Shown piece after piece: positions 6,239 to 15,323 of a stretch of 64,000 nt of DNA. The notes under the pieces are model-generated. The model had not been told where the DNA came from and ran no database searches. It saw only the letters and a list, made by a program, of their open reading frames with translations. The stretch spans positions 1 to 64,000 of the forward strand of contig CAWDXD010000033.1 of NCBI GenBank assembly GCA_963806145.1, given 5' to 3'. A program made the position numbers and the translations under genes. Every line of letters begins with the position of its first letter. Within the stretch, counting starts at the first letter, position 1. This DNA is from DASXKD01 sp963806145. GTDB taxonomy: Bacteria; Actinomycetota; Actinomycetes; Streptosporangiales; Streptosporangiaceae.

Positions 6239-8949
6239 CAGGGTGTGCCCTCTGCCGGGATGCCGTCGCCGGTGCCGGCGGGAGTGGCGGCGGCACCCCG
6301 GCCGCCGCGGGCGGTGGCGATGCCCGGGCCATCGCGGGTGACGGGGCCTCCCGCGCCGTCAGTTGCCGCGCCGTCCGCTGCCGCGTCGCGTTCGCGCTGG
6401 CCGGGCGACGCTGCCGCCTTGCCGCCGGGCGCCGCCAGCAGGGAAATGATCATCGTCAGGCCGCCGCCCGGGGTCTCCTCCGGATCGAGCGTGCCGCCCA
6501 TCACCTCGGTGAGCCCGCGGGACAGGGCCAGGCCCAAGCCCACTCCAGAGGTGTTGTCGGTGTCGCCGAGCCGCTGGAACGGCACGAAGACGCGGTCAAG
6601 GTCGTCGGCCGGGATGCCGGGCCCGCGGTCCACCACGCGCAGTTCCACCCGGTCGCCGAGCGTGCTGGCGGCGAGCAGCGGAGGCTTGCCAGGAGGTGAA
6701 TAGCGCAGCGCGTTCCCGGTGAGGTTGACGATCACGCGCTCCAGGATTGCCGGGTCTGCCTGCACCTCCGGCAGCGAGTCGGGAATGTCCACGATCACCT
6801 TCCGGCTGGCGGGGCCGAGCTGGTCGAGGGCGACCGCCACGACCTCATCCAGGCCGGTCGGCCGGCAGAACACCGCCATCGCGCCAGCCTGCAACCTGCT
6901 CATGTCCAGCAGGTTGCCGACCAGGCGGGACAGCTTGTCGAGCGATTCGTCCGCGGTGGCGAGCAGTTCGGCGCGGTCGGCCGCGCTCCAGGTGATATCC
7001 GGGGAACGCAGGCTGGTCACCGCCGCCTTCGCCGAGGCGAGCGGGGTGCGCAGGTCGTGGCTGACCGCGGTGAGCAGCGCGGTGCGGGTCCGGTCCGCCT
7101 CGGCGATCGGCCGGGCGGCCTCGGCCTCCGCGGCCAGCCGCTGCTGCTCCAGTGCCACGGCCGCATACGCGGCGAACGCCCCGAGCACCCGGTGGTCGGC
7201 CGCGGTGAGCGTGCGGCCCACCAGGGCGAGGCGCAGGCCCTTGCCGACGGGCACCTCCACGTCCGCCGCGTCCGGCGTGGTGACCGCGTCCGGGCCCGAG
7301 TGCGCCACCACGGTCCAGGTGGCCGCCGTCCCCGTGGGCGTGTCGCCGCCGCGCTCGAGCAGCGTGACCGAGTCCATGCCGAACGCCTCGCGGACCCGGT
7401 CGAGCACCGCCTCCACCGCGCGCTGCCCGCGCAGCACGCTGCCGGCCGTGGTCGCCAGTAGCGCCGACTCGGTCGAGGCACGAGCCGCCTGCCTGGTGCG
7501 CCGTGCCGCGATGTCCACGACCGTGCTGACCAGCAGCGCCACCATGACGAACACGCCCAGCGCCAGGGCGTTGTTCGCCTCGGCGATGGTGAACTTGTGG
7601 ATCGGCGGGACGAAATAGAAGTTGAGCAGCAGGGAGCTGGCGATGGCCAGCAGCACCGCGGGCACGAAGCCGCCGACCAGGGCGACCACGATCACCGCGA
7701 CCAGGTACACCAGCACGTCGCTGACCAGGTTGATTCCGTCGCGAGCGCTGGCCAGGACGATCGTCAGCAGCGGGGCGAGCACCGCGGCGAGCACGTACCC
7801 GGCGAGCTGACGGCGCAGGGTCAGGCCGCCCCCGGCGCGTGGCAGCCCCCGGCCCCGGCCCATGTGCGAGTGGGTGACGATGTGCACGTCGATGTCACCG
7901 GAGCCGCGGATCGTCCGCGCGCCGAATCCGGGGCCGGTGAGCAGAGCGGACAGCCACGACCGCCGGCTGGCGCCGAGGACGAGCTGGGTGGCGTTCTCGG
8001 CCCGGGCGAAGGTGAGCAGCGCTTGCGGGATGTCGTCCCCGACCACCTGGTGATAGCTGCCACCAAGGGACTCGACCAGCCGCCGCTGGGCGGCCAGCGC
8101 GGCGGGATCGGCGTCGGCCAGTGCGTCCGACCGGGTGACGTGCACCGCGAGCAGGTCACCGCCGGAGGAGCGGGCCGCGATCCTGGCCGCGCGGCGGATC
8201 AGCGTGTCGCCTTCCGGGCCGCCGGTCAGCGCGACCACCACGCGTTCCCGCGCCTCCCAGGTGTCGGAGATCTGGTGGGCGGCCCGGTACCGTTGCAGCC
8301 CCTCGTCCACCTTGTCGGCCAGCCACAGCAGGGCCAGTTCGCGCAGTGCGGTGAGGTTACCGGCCCGGAAGTAGTTGGTCAGCGCGGCGTCGATCTTGTC
8401 GGCCGCGTAGATGTTCCCGTGGGCCATCCGGCGGCGGAGCGCCTCCGGCGTCATGTCCACCAGTTCGACCTGGTCGGCGGCGCGGACCACGGCGTCGGGC
8501 ACGGTCTCCCGCTGCGGCACGCCGGTGATCTTCACGACCACGTCGTTGAGCGACTCAAGGTGCTGGACGTTGACGGTGGAGATGACGTCGATGCCCGCCC
8601 GCAGCAGTTCCTCCACGTCCTGCCAGCGCTTCTCGTGCCGGGAACCAGGCACGTTGGTGTGCGCAAGCTCGTCCACCAGCGCGACCTGCGGCTTGCGGGC
8701 GAGTACCGCGTCGAGGTCCATCTCCTCGAACATGGTGTCGCGGTAAACCAGCCGGGCCCGGGGGATCACCTCCAGGCCCTCGACCAGCGCGGCGGTCTGC
8801 GGGCGGCCGTGGGTTTCCACGTAGGCGACGACCACGTCGGTGCCGCGCTCGGCACGCCGGTGCCCCTCGCAGAGCATCGCGTACGTCTTGCCGACGCCCG
8901 CCGCGCTGCCGAGATAGATCCGGAGGTTGCCCGGGTCCGAACTGCCCAT
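6238..8949 (-). CDS. kdpD: KdpD potassium-sensing histidine kinase
   Basis: A 903-aa protein with the full KdpD layout: N-terminal KdpD domain with Walker A (GSAAGVGKT, residues 14-22) and HTNVPGSRHEKRWQDVEELL, then a universal-stress-protein-like domain (about 250-370), four clustered membrane helices of the DUF4118 region (about 390-500), a GAF-like segment, and the kinase core with His631 in VSHDLRTPLASAKAAV and G-boxes in DRGPGIPADDLDRVF and GLGLALSRGL. It senses low potassium and phosphorylates KdpE. A GGGGAGACG ribosome site precedes the ATG. It is separated from kdpC by 96 bases that contain a strong hairpin, so kdpDE may be expressed partly apart from kdpFABC. Confidence 0.95.
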   Translation of the reverse strand: MGSSDPGNLRIYLGSAAGVGKTYAMLCEGHRRAERGTDVVVAYVETHGRPQTAALVEGLEVIPRARLVYRDTMFEEMDLDAVLARKPQVALVDELAHTNVPGSRHEKRWQDVEELLRAGIDVISTVNVQHLESLNDVVVKITGVPQRETVPDAVVRAADQVELVDMTPEALRRRMAHGNIYAADKIDAALTNYFRAGNLTALRELALLWLADKVDEGLQRYRAAHQISDTWEARERVVVALTGGPEGDTLIRRAARIAARSSGGDLLAVHVTRSDALADADPAALAAQRRLVESLGGSYHQVVGDDIPQALLTFARAENATQLVLGASRRSWLSALLTGPGFGARTIRGSGDIDVHIVTHSHMGRGRGLPRAGGGLTLRRQLAGYVLAAVLAPLLTIVLASARDGINLVSDVLVYLVAVIVVALVGGFVPAVLLAIASSLLLNFYFVPPIHKFTIAEANNALALGVFVMVALLVSTVVDIAARRTRQAARASTESALLATTAGSVLRGQRAVEAVLDRVREAFGMDSVTLLERGGDTPTGTAATWTVVAHSGPDAVTTPDAADVEVPVGKGLRLALVGRTLTAADHRVLGAFAAYAAVALEQQRLAAEAEAARPIAEADRTRTALLTAVSHDLRTPLASAKAAVTSLRSPDITWSAADRAELLATADESLDKLSRLVGNLLDMSRLQAGAMAVFCRPTGLDEVVAVALDQLGPASRKVIVDIPDSLPEVQADPAILERVIVNLTGNALRYSPPGKPPLLAASTLGDRVELRVVDRGPGIPADDLDRVFVPFQRLGDTDNTSGVGLGLALSRGLTEVMGGTLDPEETPGGGLTMIISLLAAPGGKAAASPGQRERDAAADGAATDGAGGPVTRDGPGIATARGGRGAAATPAGTGDGIPAEGTP

Positions 8950-8998
8950 CGTCTCCCCGCGTCTGTGTGCTGTCTGTTACCAGTCTGCCCAGGTGGCC

Positions 8999-9039
8999 GC
9001 GCCCGGAGGTAACCGCCGGGGCGCGGTTCCTCCGGGCGC
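8999..9039. terminator. Hairpin between kdpC and kdpD
   Basis: GCGCCCGGAGG (from 8999) pairs with CCTCCGGGCGC (to 9039), and inside it AACCGC pairs with GCGGTT, giving about 17 pairs with one bulged T and a 6-base loop. There is no T-run, as is common in actinomycetes. It begins 7 bases after the kdpC stop and can act as a terminator or attenuator that lowers kdpDE expression relative to the transporter genes. Confidence 0.6.
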
Positions 9040-9045
9040 GGGGCT

Positions 9046-9684
9046 TTATCCCTGGAGCGGGTATTTCTGATCGAGGGCGATGTTGAGTGTAAGGACATTC
9101 ACCCGCGGCTCGCCCAGGAACCCCAGGGTCCGGCCCTGGGTGTGCTGGGTGACCAGCTCCTGGATCGCGGCCGGGCTGACATGCCTGGCCGCGGCGACGC
9201 GGTCCACCTGGATGGCGGCGTTCTGCGGGGAGATGTCCGGGTCCAGGCCGGACCCGGACGCGGTCACCGCGTCCGCCGGGATCTGCGAGATCTTGACGTG
9301 GTCGAACGCCGCGATCTGCTGCTGCCGCTGCTTGATGTCCTGGATCAGCACCGGGTTGGTCGGGCCCAGGTTGGAGGCCGCGGAGAAGCCGGGGTCGCAG
9401 CCGTAGTCGGTCTTGACCGCGGAGTTCACCGCGGCCGAGGGCCGTGGCTGGAAGTACTGCGGCAGCGGGTTGCCCTTGGCGTCGGTGAACTCCTGGCACA
9501 GCAGACTGGAGCCGACCACGTGCCCGTGGTAGCTGACCAGCGAGCCGTTGGCCTGGTTGTGGAACGCCACCTGGGCGACGCCCCACATGACCACCGGGTA
9601 GGCGATGCCACAGATCACGGTGAAGACGAGCAGGCCGCGCAGTGCCACGAGGTGCTGCCGGACCCAGCCGGGAAGGCGGTTCAT
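9046..9684 (-). CDS. kdpC: Potassium-transporting ATPase subunit KdpC
   Basis: The 212-aa KdpC subunit stabilises the KdpA-KdpB complex in the membrane. One N-terminal transmembrane helix (about residues 15-38, LLVFTVICGIAYPVVMWGVA) is followed by an exported domain with the family marks GSLLCQEFTDAKGNPLPQYF, SGSGLDPDISPQNAAIQVDR and the C-terminal LGFLGEPRVNVLTLNIALDQ. Length is normal. It lies 6 bases downstream of kdpB in the same operon. Confidence 0.96.
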   Translation of the reverse strand: MNRLPGWVRQHLVALRGLLVFTVICGIAYPVVMWGVAQVAFHNQANGSLVSYHGHVVGSSLLCQEFTDAKGNPLPQYFQPRPSAAVNSAVKTDYGCDPGFSAASNLGPTNPVLIQDIKQRQQQIAAFDHVKISQIPADAVTASGSGLDPDISPQNAAIQVDRVAAARHVSPAAIQELVTQHTQGRTLGFLGEPRVNVLTLNIALDQKYPLQG

Positions 9685-9690
9685 GTGCGG

Positions 9691-11808
9691 TTACCTACCA
9701 AATCCGGGAATGTACTGGACGATCAGGTCGATGGCCCAGATGCCGACGAACGGGATGATCAGCCCACCGACGCCGTAGATCAGCAGGTTCCTGCGCAGCA
9801 GGGACGAGGCCGAGGCGGGCCGGTAACGCACCCCACGCAGCGCCAGCGGGATCAGCGCGACGATGATCAGCGCGTTGAAGATGATCGCCGACGTGATCGC
9901 CGACTTCGGGCTGTACAGGTGCAGGATGTTGAGCCTGGCCAGGCCGGGGATCACGGCCGAGAACATCGCTGGGATGATCGCGAAGTACTTGGCCACGTCG
10001 TTGGTGATGGAGAACGTGGTCAGCGCGCCGCGGGTGATCAGCAACTGCTTGCCGATCTCCACGATCTCGATGAGCTTGGTCGGGTTGGAGTCCAGGTCCA
10101 CCATGTTCCCGGCCTCCTTGGCGGCCGAGGTGCCGGTGTTCATGGCCACCCCGACATCGGCCTGGGCCAGCGCCGGGGCGTCGTTGGTGCCGTCCCCGGT
10201 CATCGCGACCAGGTGGCCGCCCTCCTGCTCCTTCTTGATCAGCGCCATCTTGTCCTCGGGCGTGGCCTCGGCGAGGAAGTCGTCCACGCCGGACTCGTCC
10301 GCGATGGCCTTGGCGGTGAGCGGGTTGTCACCGGTGATCATGACGGTTCGGATGCCCATCGTGCGCATCTCGGCGAACCGCTCGGCGATGCCCTCCTTGA
10401 CGATGTCCTTGAGGTAGATGACGCCGAGCGCCCGGGCGGTACCGTTGGCCCGCTCGGCGACCACCAGGGGGGTGCCGCCGACCGCCGAGATGCCGTCGAC
10501 CATCCCGCCGAGCTCGTCGGGCGTGGTGCCACCGTTGTCGCGGACCCATTGGGCCACCGACGAGGCGGCGCCCTTGCGCACTTGCCTGCCGTCCGCCAGG
10601 TCGATGCCGCTCATCCGGGTTTGCGCGGTGAACTCGACGAACTCCGCGCCCTGCAGTTCTCCCTCGCTGCGCTCGCGGAGGCCGAACTCATTTTTGGCCA
10701 GCACTGCGATGGAGCGCCCCTCCGGGGTGTAGTCGGCCATGCTGGACAGCTGCGCGGCGCTGGCCAGTTCCTCCGCGGACACGCCGTTCACCGGCAGGAA
10801 CTCGGTGGCTTGCCGGTTGCCGATGGTGATCGTGCCGGTCTTGTCCAGCAGCAGCGTGTTCACGTCGCCAGCCGCCTCGACGGCACGGCCCGACATGGCC
10901 AGCACGTTGCGCTGCACCAGCCGGTCCATGCCGGCGATGCCGATCGCGGACAGTAGCGCGCCAATAGTGGTCGGGATCAGCGCGACCAGCAACGCGACCA
11001 GGATGACCAGGCTCTGCGGTGCCTTGGAATAGAACGCCAGTGGCTGCAGCGTGATGACCGCCAGCATGAAGATGATCGTCAGCGAGGCCAGCAGGATGTT
11101 CAGCGCGATCTCATTCGGCGTCTTCTGTCGCTGCGCGCCCTCGACCAGCGCGATCATGCGGTCGATGAACGTCTCGCCGGGCTTGGAGGTGATCTGCACC
11201 ACGATTCGGTCGGACAGCACCCTGGTCCCGCCGGTCACCGCGGACCGGTCGCCGCCGGACTCCCGGATGACCGGGGCGGATTCGCCGGTGATCGCCGACT
11301 CATCCACCGAGGCGACACCCTCGACCACGTCGCCGTCGCCGGGGATGATCTCTCCGGCCTCGACCACGACGTGGTCCCCGAGGGTGAGCTGGGTGCCGGG
11401 GATCTCCTCCTCACGGGTGTCCGCCTGGCCCGGCTTCCAGCCGATCAGCCGCCGGGCCACGGTCTCCCGCTTTGTCCGGCGCAGCGTCTCGGCCTGGGCC
11501 TTGCCGCGGCCCTCGGCCACGGCCTCGGCCAGGTTGGCGAACACCACGGTCAGCCACAGCCAGACGACGATCGTCCAATTGAAGATCGACGGCTTGGTAA
11601 TAGCCGTGTAGGTGGTCAGCGCCGCACCGACCTCCACCACGAACATGACGGGGTTGCGGAGCTGGACCCTCGGGTCCAGCTTCTTGACCGCGTCCGGCGT
11701 CGATTTCCACAGCATCTTGGGGTCGAGGAAGCCGCCACCGATCTGGCGCCGCTCGGTGCCAACCTTGCGGGCCTCGCCACCCGTGTGCGGTGTCGTTGTC
11801 ACAGCCAT
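9691..11808 (-). CDS. kdpB: Potassium-transporting ATPase ATP-binding subunit KdpB
   Basis: The P-type ATPase subunit of the Kdp pump, 705 aa from the ATG at 11808. The phosphorylated Asp322 lies in DKTGTITIGN; TGES (actuator loop), KGAASS, TGDNPLTAKAIADESGVDDF and GDGTNDAPALAQADVGVAMN are all present, with about seven membrane helices. A longer frame starts 60 bases upstream, but that would lie inside kdpA; the chosen start begins one base after the kdpA stop and gives the usual MAVTT-type beginning. ATP hydrolysis here drives K+ through KdpA. Confidence 0.96.
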   Translation of the reverse strand: MAVTTTPHTGGEARKVGTERRQIGGGFLDPKMLWKSTPDAVKKLDPRVQLRNPVMFVVEVGAALTTYTAITKPSIFNWTIVVWLWLTVVFANLAEAVAEGRGKAQAETLRRTKRETVARRLIGWKPGQADTREEEIPGTQLTLGDHVVVEAGEIIPGDGDVVEGVASVDESAITGESAPVIRESGGDRSAVTGGTRVLSDRIVVQITSKPGETFIDRMIALVEGAQRQKTPNEIALNILLASLTIIFMLAVITLQPLAFYSKAPQSLVILVALLVALIPTTIGALLSAIGIAGMDRLVQRNVLAMSGRAVEAAGDVNTLLLDKTGTITIGNRQATEFLPVNGVSAEELASAAQLSSMADYTPEGRSIAVLAKNEFGLRERSEGELQGAEFVEFTAQTRMSGIDLADGRQVRKGAASSVAQWVRDNGGTTPDELGGMVDGISAVGGTPLVVAERANGTARALGVIYLKDIVKEGIAERFAEMRTMGIRTVMITGDNPLTAKAIADESGVDDFLAEATPEDKMALIKKEQEGGHLVAMTGDGTNDAPALAQADVGVAMNTGTSAAKEAGNMVDLDSNPTKLIEIVEIGKQLLITRGALTTFSITNDVAKYFAIIPAMFSAVIPGLARLNILHLYSPKSAITSAIIFNALIIVALIPLALRGVRYRPASASSLLRRNLLIYGVGGLIIPFVGIWAIDLIVQYIPGFGR

Positions 11809-11809
11809 G

Positions 11810-13483
11810 TCAGTGCAGTCCTTCTGCGAACGGGCCCAGCGCGAGCGCGGGGAAGTAGGTGAGGCCAACCAGGATGAGGATCACGCCGACGACCATGCCG
11901 ACGAACAGCGGCGTCCGGGTGTCCAGCGTGCCCGCGCTCGCGGGCACGGGACTCTGCCGGGCCAGCGAGCCGGCCAGGCCGAGCGCGAAGATCTCCGGTG
12001 CGAATCTGCCGAGCAGCATCACGACCCCACCGACCGTTTGATACCAGGTGGCGGCCGTGCCCAGGCCGGCGAACGCGGAGCCGTTGTTGTTGGCCATGGA
12101 CGTGAACGCGTACATGATCTCGGTCAGGCCGTGCGGGCCAGGGTTGAAGATCGCGCTCTGTCCGATGTGGGTGCCGATCGACAACCCGGCGGCGGTGAGG
12201 ATGAGCACCGGCAATGTCAGGAAATACAGCGCCGCGTACTTCATCTCGATGGGCCGGATCTTCTTGCCGATGTACTCCGGTGTCCGGCCGACCATCAGCC
12301 CGGCCACGAACACCGTGACGATGGCCAGGACGAGGATGCCGTACATGCCGGCCCCGATGCCGCCCGGGGCGATCTCGCCGAGCGCCATGTCGAACAGGGC
12401 GATGCCCCCGCCGAACGGAGTGAGCGAGTCGTGGAAGCAGTTCACCGCGCCGGTAGAGGTCAGCGTCGTGGACGCGGCGAAGACCGAGCAGGCCGGTGTG
12501 CCGAACCTGACTTCGGTGCCTTCCGCGGCGTGGCCCGCCGCGATTGTCGCGGCACCGCCGGTAGCGGTGTGCGCCTCGAAGAAGCTGAGCCCGGCGACCG
12601 CCACGACCCAGATGATGGCCATGATCGCGACCAGCGCGTAGCCCTGCCTGTTGTCCTTGACCATCTTGCCGAACGCGCGCGGCGTGGCGAACGGGATCAG
12701 CAGTAGCAGGAAGATCTCGAAGATGTTGGTGAACGGGTTCGGGTTCTCGAACGGGTGCGCGGAGTTGGCGTTGAAGAATCCGCCACCGTTGTTCCCCATC
12801 TCCTTGATGACCTCCTGCGAGGCCACCGGGCCGCCGACCATGGTCTGGTGCGCACCGGCCAGCGTGGTGACGGTGTGGTAGGCGGAGAAGTTGTCGATCG
12901 CGCCGCCGGCCATCAGGACTATCGCGCCGACGACCGACAGCGGCAGCAGCAGCCGTACCACCGCGTGGGTGACGTCCGCCCAGAAGTTGCCCAGCGTGCC
13001 GGTCCGGGACCGGACGAAGCCGCGGATCATGGCGATCGCCACCACCAGGCCGACCGCCGCGGACATGAAGTTCTGCACCGCGAGGCCGCTCATCTGGGTG
13101 AGGTAGGTCATCGTGGACTCACCCGAGTAGTTCTGCCAGTTCGTGTTGGTGGTGAACGAGACCGCGGTGTTGAACGATGTGTTGGCCGGCACGGCGGCCA
13201 TGTGCGGGCCCACGAACGAGAGCAGGTAACCCTGCAGCCGCTGCATTCCGTACAGGAACAGCACGCTGACCGCGGAGAACGCGAGCATGCTGCGCAGGTA
13301 CTGGCCCCACGTCTGGTCCACGTCCGGGTTGATCCCGGTCACCTTGAAGATCCCGCGCTCGACCTTCCAGTGCTTATCCGTGGTGAAGATCTTGGCAATG
13401 TAGTTACCGAGCGGGATGTAGCACGCGGCGAGCGCCGCGACGAGCAGGCCGACCTGAAGCCAGCCCGAAAGGCTGCTGTTCAC
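11810..13483 (-). CDS. kdpA: Potassium-transporting ATPase subunit KdpA
   Basis: The 557-aa potassium-binding channel subunit, with about ten membrane helices and the four pore-loop repeats. Visible family segments are NTSFNTAVSFTTNTNWQNYS, GNNGGGFFNANSAHPFENPN, AFTSMANNNGSAFAGL and GRFAPEIFALGLAG. The GTG start shares its G with the TAG stop of kdpF, showing tight coupling. It moves K+ using the phosphorylation cycle of KdpB. Confidence 0.96.
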   Translation of the reverse strand: MNSSLSGWLQVGLLVAALAACYIPLGNYIAKIFTTDKHWKVERGIFKVTGINPDVDQTWGQYLRSMLAFSAVSVLFLYGMQRLQGYLLSFVGPHMAAVPANTSFNTAVSFTTNTNWQNYSGESTMTYLTQMSGLAVQNFMSAAVGLVVAIAMIRGFVRSRTGTLGNFWADVTHAVVRLLLPLSVVGAIVLMAGGAIDNFSAYHTVTTLAGAHQTMVGGPVASQEVIKEMGNNGGGFFNANSAHPFENPNPFTNIFEIFLLLLIPFATPRAFGKMVKDNRQGYALVAIMAIIWVVAVAGLSFFEAHTATGGAATIAAGHAAEGTEVRFGTPACSVFAASTTLTSTGAVNCFHDSLTPFGGGIALFDMALGEIAPGGIGAGMYGILVLAIVTVFVAGLMVGRTPEYIGKKIRPIEMKYAALYFLTLPVLILTAAGLSIGTHIGQSAIFNPGPHGLTEIMYAFTSMANNNGSAFAGLGTAATWYQTVGGVVMLLGRFAPEIFALGLAGSLARQSPVPASAGTLDTRTPLFVGMVVGVILILVGLTYFPALALGPFAEGLH

Positions 13484-13572
13484 TAGAACCTCTCAGGCAG
13501 GACGAGGGCCACGAACAGGTAGATCGTCAGCAGCACGCCGCCGATCAGCCCGATCCAGTTCTCAGCGCTCAA
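13483..13572 (-). CDS. kdpF: KdpF small subunit
   Basis: A 29-aa single-helix peptide, MSAENWIGLIGGVLLTIYLF then VALVLPERF, which matches the usual actinobacterial KdpF in both ends. It associates with and stabilises the KdpABC complex. The start is a TTG that lies inside the end of the preceding 29-aa ORF, and the stop TAG shares its G with the GTG of kdpA. It is too short for most gene finders. Confidence 0.85.
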   Translation of the reverse strand: MSAENWIGLIGGVLLTIYLFVALVLPERF

Positions 13573-13651
13573 AGCGCTCAACCCCCTTCACCAGCAGCCA
13601 CAGCGCGGCGAACACGACGATGATCAAGCCGATATAGAGCAGGTCGGACAC
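13562..13651 (-). CDS. 29-aa membrane peptide leading the kdp operon
   Basis: GTG start with a strong GAGGAGG ribosome site 5-11 bases upstream, encoding MSDLLYIGLIIVVFAALWLL then VKGVERFER. It is one membrane helix (about residues 3-22) with a charged tail. Its stop overlaps the TTG start of kdpF by 11 bases, so it is the first gene of the operon. Similar peptides precede kdpF in other actinomycetes, but their role is not known. It could be a Kdp subunit or a leader that couples translation to kdpF. Confidence 0.72.
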   Translation of the reverse strand: MSDLLYIGLIIVVFAALWLLVKGVERFER

Positions 13652-13826
13652 GGTCCCTCCTCGGACTGCCACACCCCGGGTGCAACCCTTCTCAACCGGG
13701 TGACAAGGCAGTCCTACCTGGGAAAATGCCGCTCTCAGCCCGTCTATGCGACATCCATACGGAGCGGCCGGGAACCCTAACAGAACCCATGCAGCCGGGC
13801 TGCCCGCAGCGTGTTATCACCGAAGT

Positions 13827-14588
13827 ATGCACACCTGGCACATGTCCCGGCGGGACACCGTGGCGGTCCTCGCCGGGCTCGCGGCCCCGCTGGCGCTGGC
13901 CGCGATCCTGGTCCCGTTCCGTGGCAGCTTCCCCAACACCGACGCCGCCCTGGCCCTGATCCTGGTCGTGGTGGCCGTGGCCGCCAACGGGTACCGGCTG
14001 GCCGGCATCCTGGCGGCCATCTCGGCGGCGGCCTGGTTCGACTTCTTCCTCACCCAGCCCTACGAGCGCTTCGCCATCACCCGGCGGGCCGACATCGAGA
14101 CCACCGTCCTGCTGCTCGTCATCGGGGTTGCGGTCACCGAGATCGCGGTGTGGGGGCGCCGCCAGCACGCGGCCGCCAGCCGGCGGGCCGGCTACCTGGA
14201 CGGGATCAATGCCGCCGCGCAGGCCGCCGCCACCGGAAGTTCACCCGCCGCGCTGATCGACCAGGTAGCCGGTCAGCTCACCCGGGTGCTGTCGCTGCAG
14301 GCGTGCCGGTTCCAGTACGGTGCCGCCGGGCTCGGCCGGCCCGCCCGGATGCGGCACGACGGGACGGTCCTCGTGGCGGGCCAGCCGTGGGATGTGGACG
14401 CCAAGGGTTTCCCCTCAGGCACCGACACCGAACTCCTGGTGGAGGGCGGCGGCGTGTTCCAGGGCCGGTTCCTGATGACGCCCGGCCCCGATACCCGGCC
14501 CACCGGCGAGCAGCGCCTGCTGGCGGCGGCGCTGGCCGACCAGGTTGGTGCCGCCCTGGCCACCAGCCACCCGGTGACCCAGGACTGA
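13827..14588 (+). CDS. DUF4118 (KdpD-like) membrane protein without kinase domain
   Basis: A 253-aa protein whose N-terminal half has three or four membrane helices with the DUF4118 pattern found in KdpD (NGYRLAGILAAISAAAWFDF then FFLTQPYERFAITRRADIET), followed by a GAF-like cytoplasmic part (about 130-245). There is no His-box or ATPase domain. It is divergent from the kdp operon, which suggests a part in potassium or turgor sensing, but this is inference. The start is uncertain: the chosen ATG gives MHTWHMSRRDTV; an ATG 15 bases downstream is an alternative, and neither has a clear ribosome site. An upstream ATG at 13746 in the same frame is less likely. Confidence 0.8.
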   Translation: MHTWHMSRRDTVAVLAGLAAPLALAAILVPFRGSFPNTDAALALILVVVAVAANGYRLAGILAAISAAAWFDFFLTQPYERFAITRRADIETTVLLLVIGVAVTEIAVWGRRQHAAASRRAGYLDGINAAAQAAATGSSPAALIDQVAGQLTRVLSLQACRFQYGAAGLGRPARMRHDGTVLVAGQPWDVDAKGFPSGTDTELLVEGGGVFQGRFLMTPGPDTRPTGEQRLLAAALADQVGAALATSHPVTQD

Positions 14589-14599
14589 TGGCCTGACTC

Positions 14600-15298
14600 T
14601 CAGCCAAGGCGCAGGCCGACCTCGTGGGCGCGGGCGAGCAGGTCGGCCGGGTCCGCGTAGACCCGGTAGGCGCCGGCCCGCTCCAGTTCCTCCCGGCCGT
14701 AGCCGCCGGACAGCAGGCCGATCCCCATGGCCGCGGCGCGGCGGGCGGCCAGCAGGTCCCAGACGCTGTCCCCGACGACGAACGCATGCTGTGGTTCGAT
14801 GCCAAGCACCGCCGCGGCGGCGAGGAACAGGTCCGGGTCCGGTTTGGCGTGAGTCACCATGTCCCTGGTCACCAGCGGCGTGTCCGGCGGCAGGCCCAGC
14901 AGGGCCAGCGCGCGCACCGCGGTGACCTGGTAGCTGCTGGTCGCGATGGCCCAGGGGATCTTGTGCTCGGTCAGCGTGGCCAGCAGTTCCGCGGCCCCGG
15001 GCAGCGGCCGGACCGAGTCCGCCTGGGCCAGGTACTCCTCGCTGTGCCAGATCTGCACCATGGCGATGTCGTCGCCGGACAGCGTCCGCCCGGTCTCCCG
15101 CAGCAGCGCGGACACGAACAGGCCGCCGCTCATCCCGATCCGCCGGTGGATCCGCCAGACCGACAGGTCGATGTCCAGCCGGGCCAGCGCGGTGCGCCAC
15201 GCGATCACATGCTGGTACACGCTGTCGATCAGCGTCCCGTCGAGGTCGAACAGGAATGCGGGAGCGGGCGGCTGCGGGTACTCCGGCGGGGTGGTCAC
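14600..15298 (-). CDS. HAD family hydrolase (phosphoglycolate phosphatase-like)
   Basis: A 232-aa haloacid-dehalogenase phosphatase with motif I FLFDLDGTLIDS (nucleophile Asp and the +2 Asp), motif II in PWAIATSSYQ, motif III lysine in THAKPDPDLFLAAAAVLG and motif IV in VVGDSVWDLLAAR. The alpha-helical cap follows motif I. The start is the GTG at 15298; the open frame continues upstream into the lipoprotein gene only because that gene is frameshifted. The substrate is probably a small phosphorylated metabolite. It lies 25 bases after the lipoprotein stop and may be co-transcribed with it. Confidence 0.88.
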   Translation of the reverse strand: MTTPPEYPQPPAPAFLFDLDGTLIDSVYQHVIAWRTALARLDIDLSVWRIHRRIGMSGGLFVSALLRETGRTLSGDDIAMVQIWHSEEYLAQADSVRPLPGAAELLATLTEHKIPWAIATSSYQVTAVRALALLGLPPDTPLVTRDMVTHAKPDPDLFLAAAAVLGIEPQHAFVVGDSVWDLLAARRAAAMGIGLLSGGYGREELERAGAYRVYADPADLLARAHEVGLRLG

Positions 15299-15323
15299 GG
15301 CTCCAGTCTGGCAGGCAGCCGCC

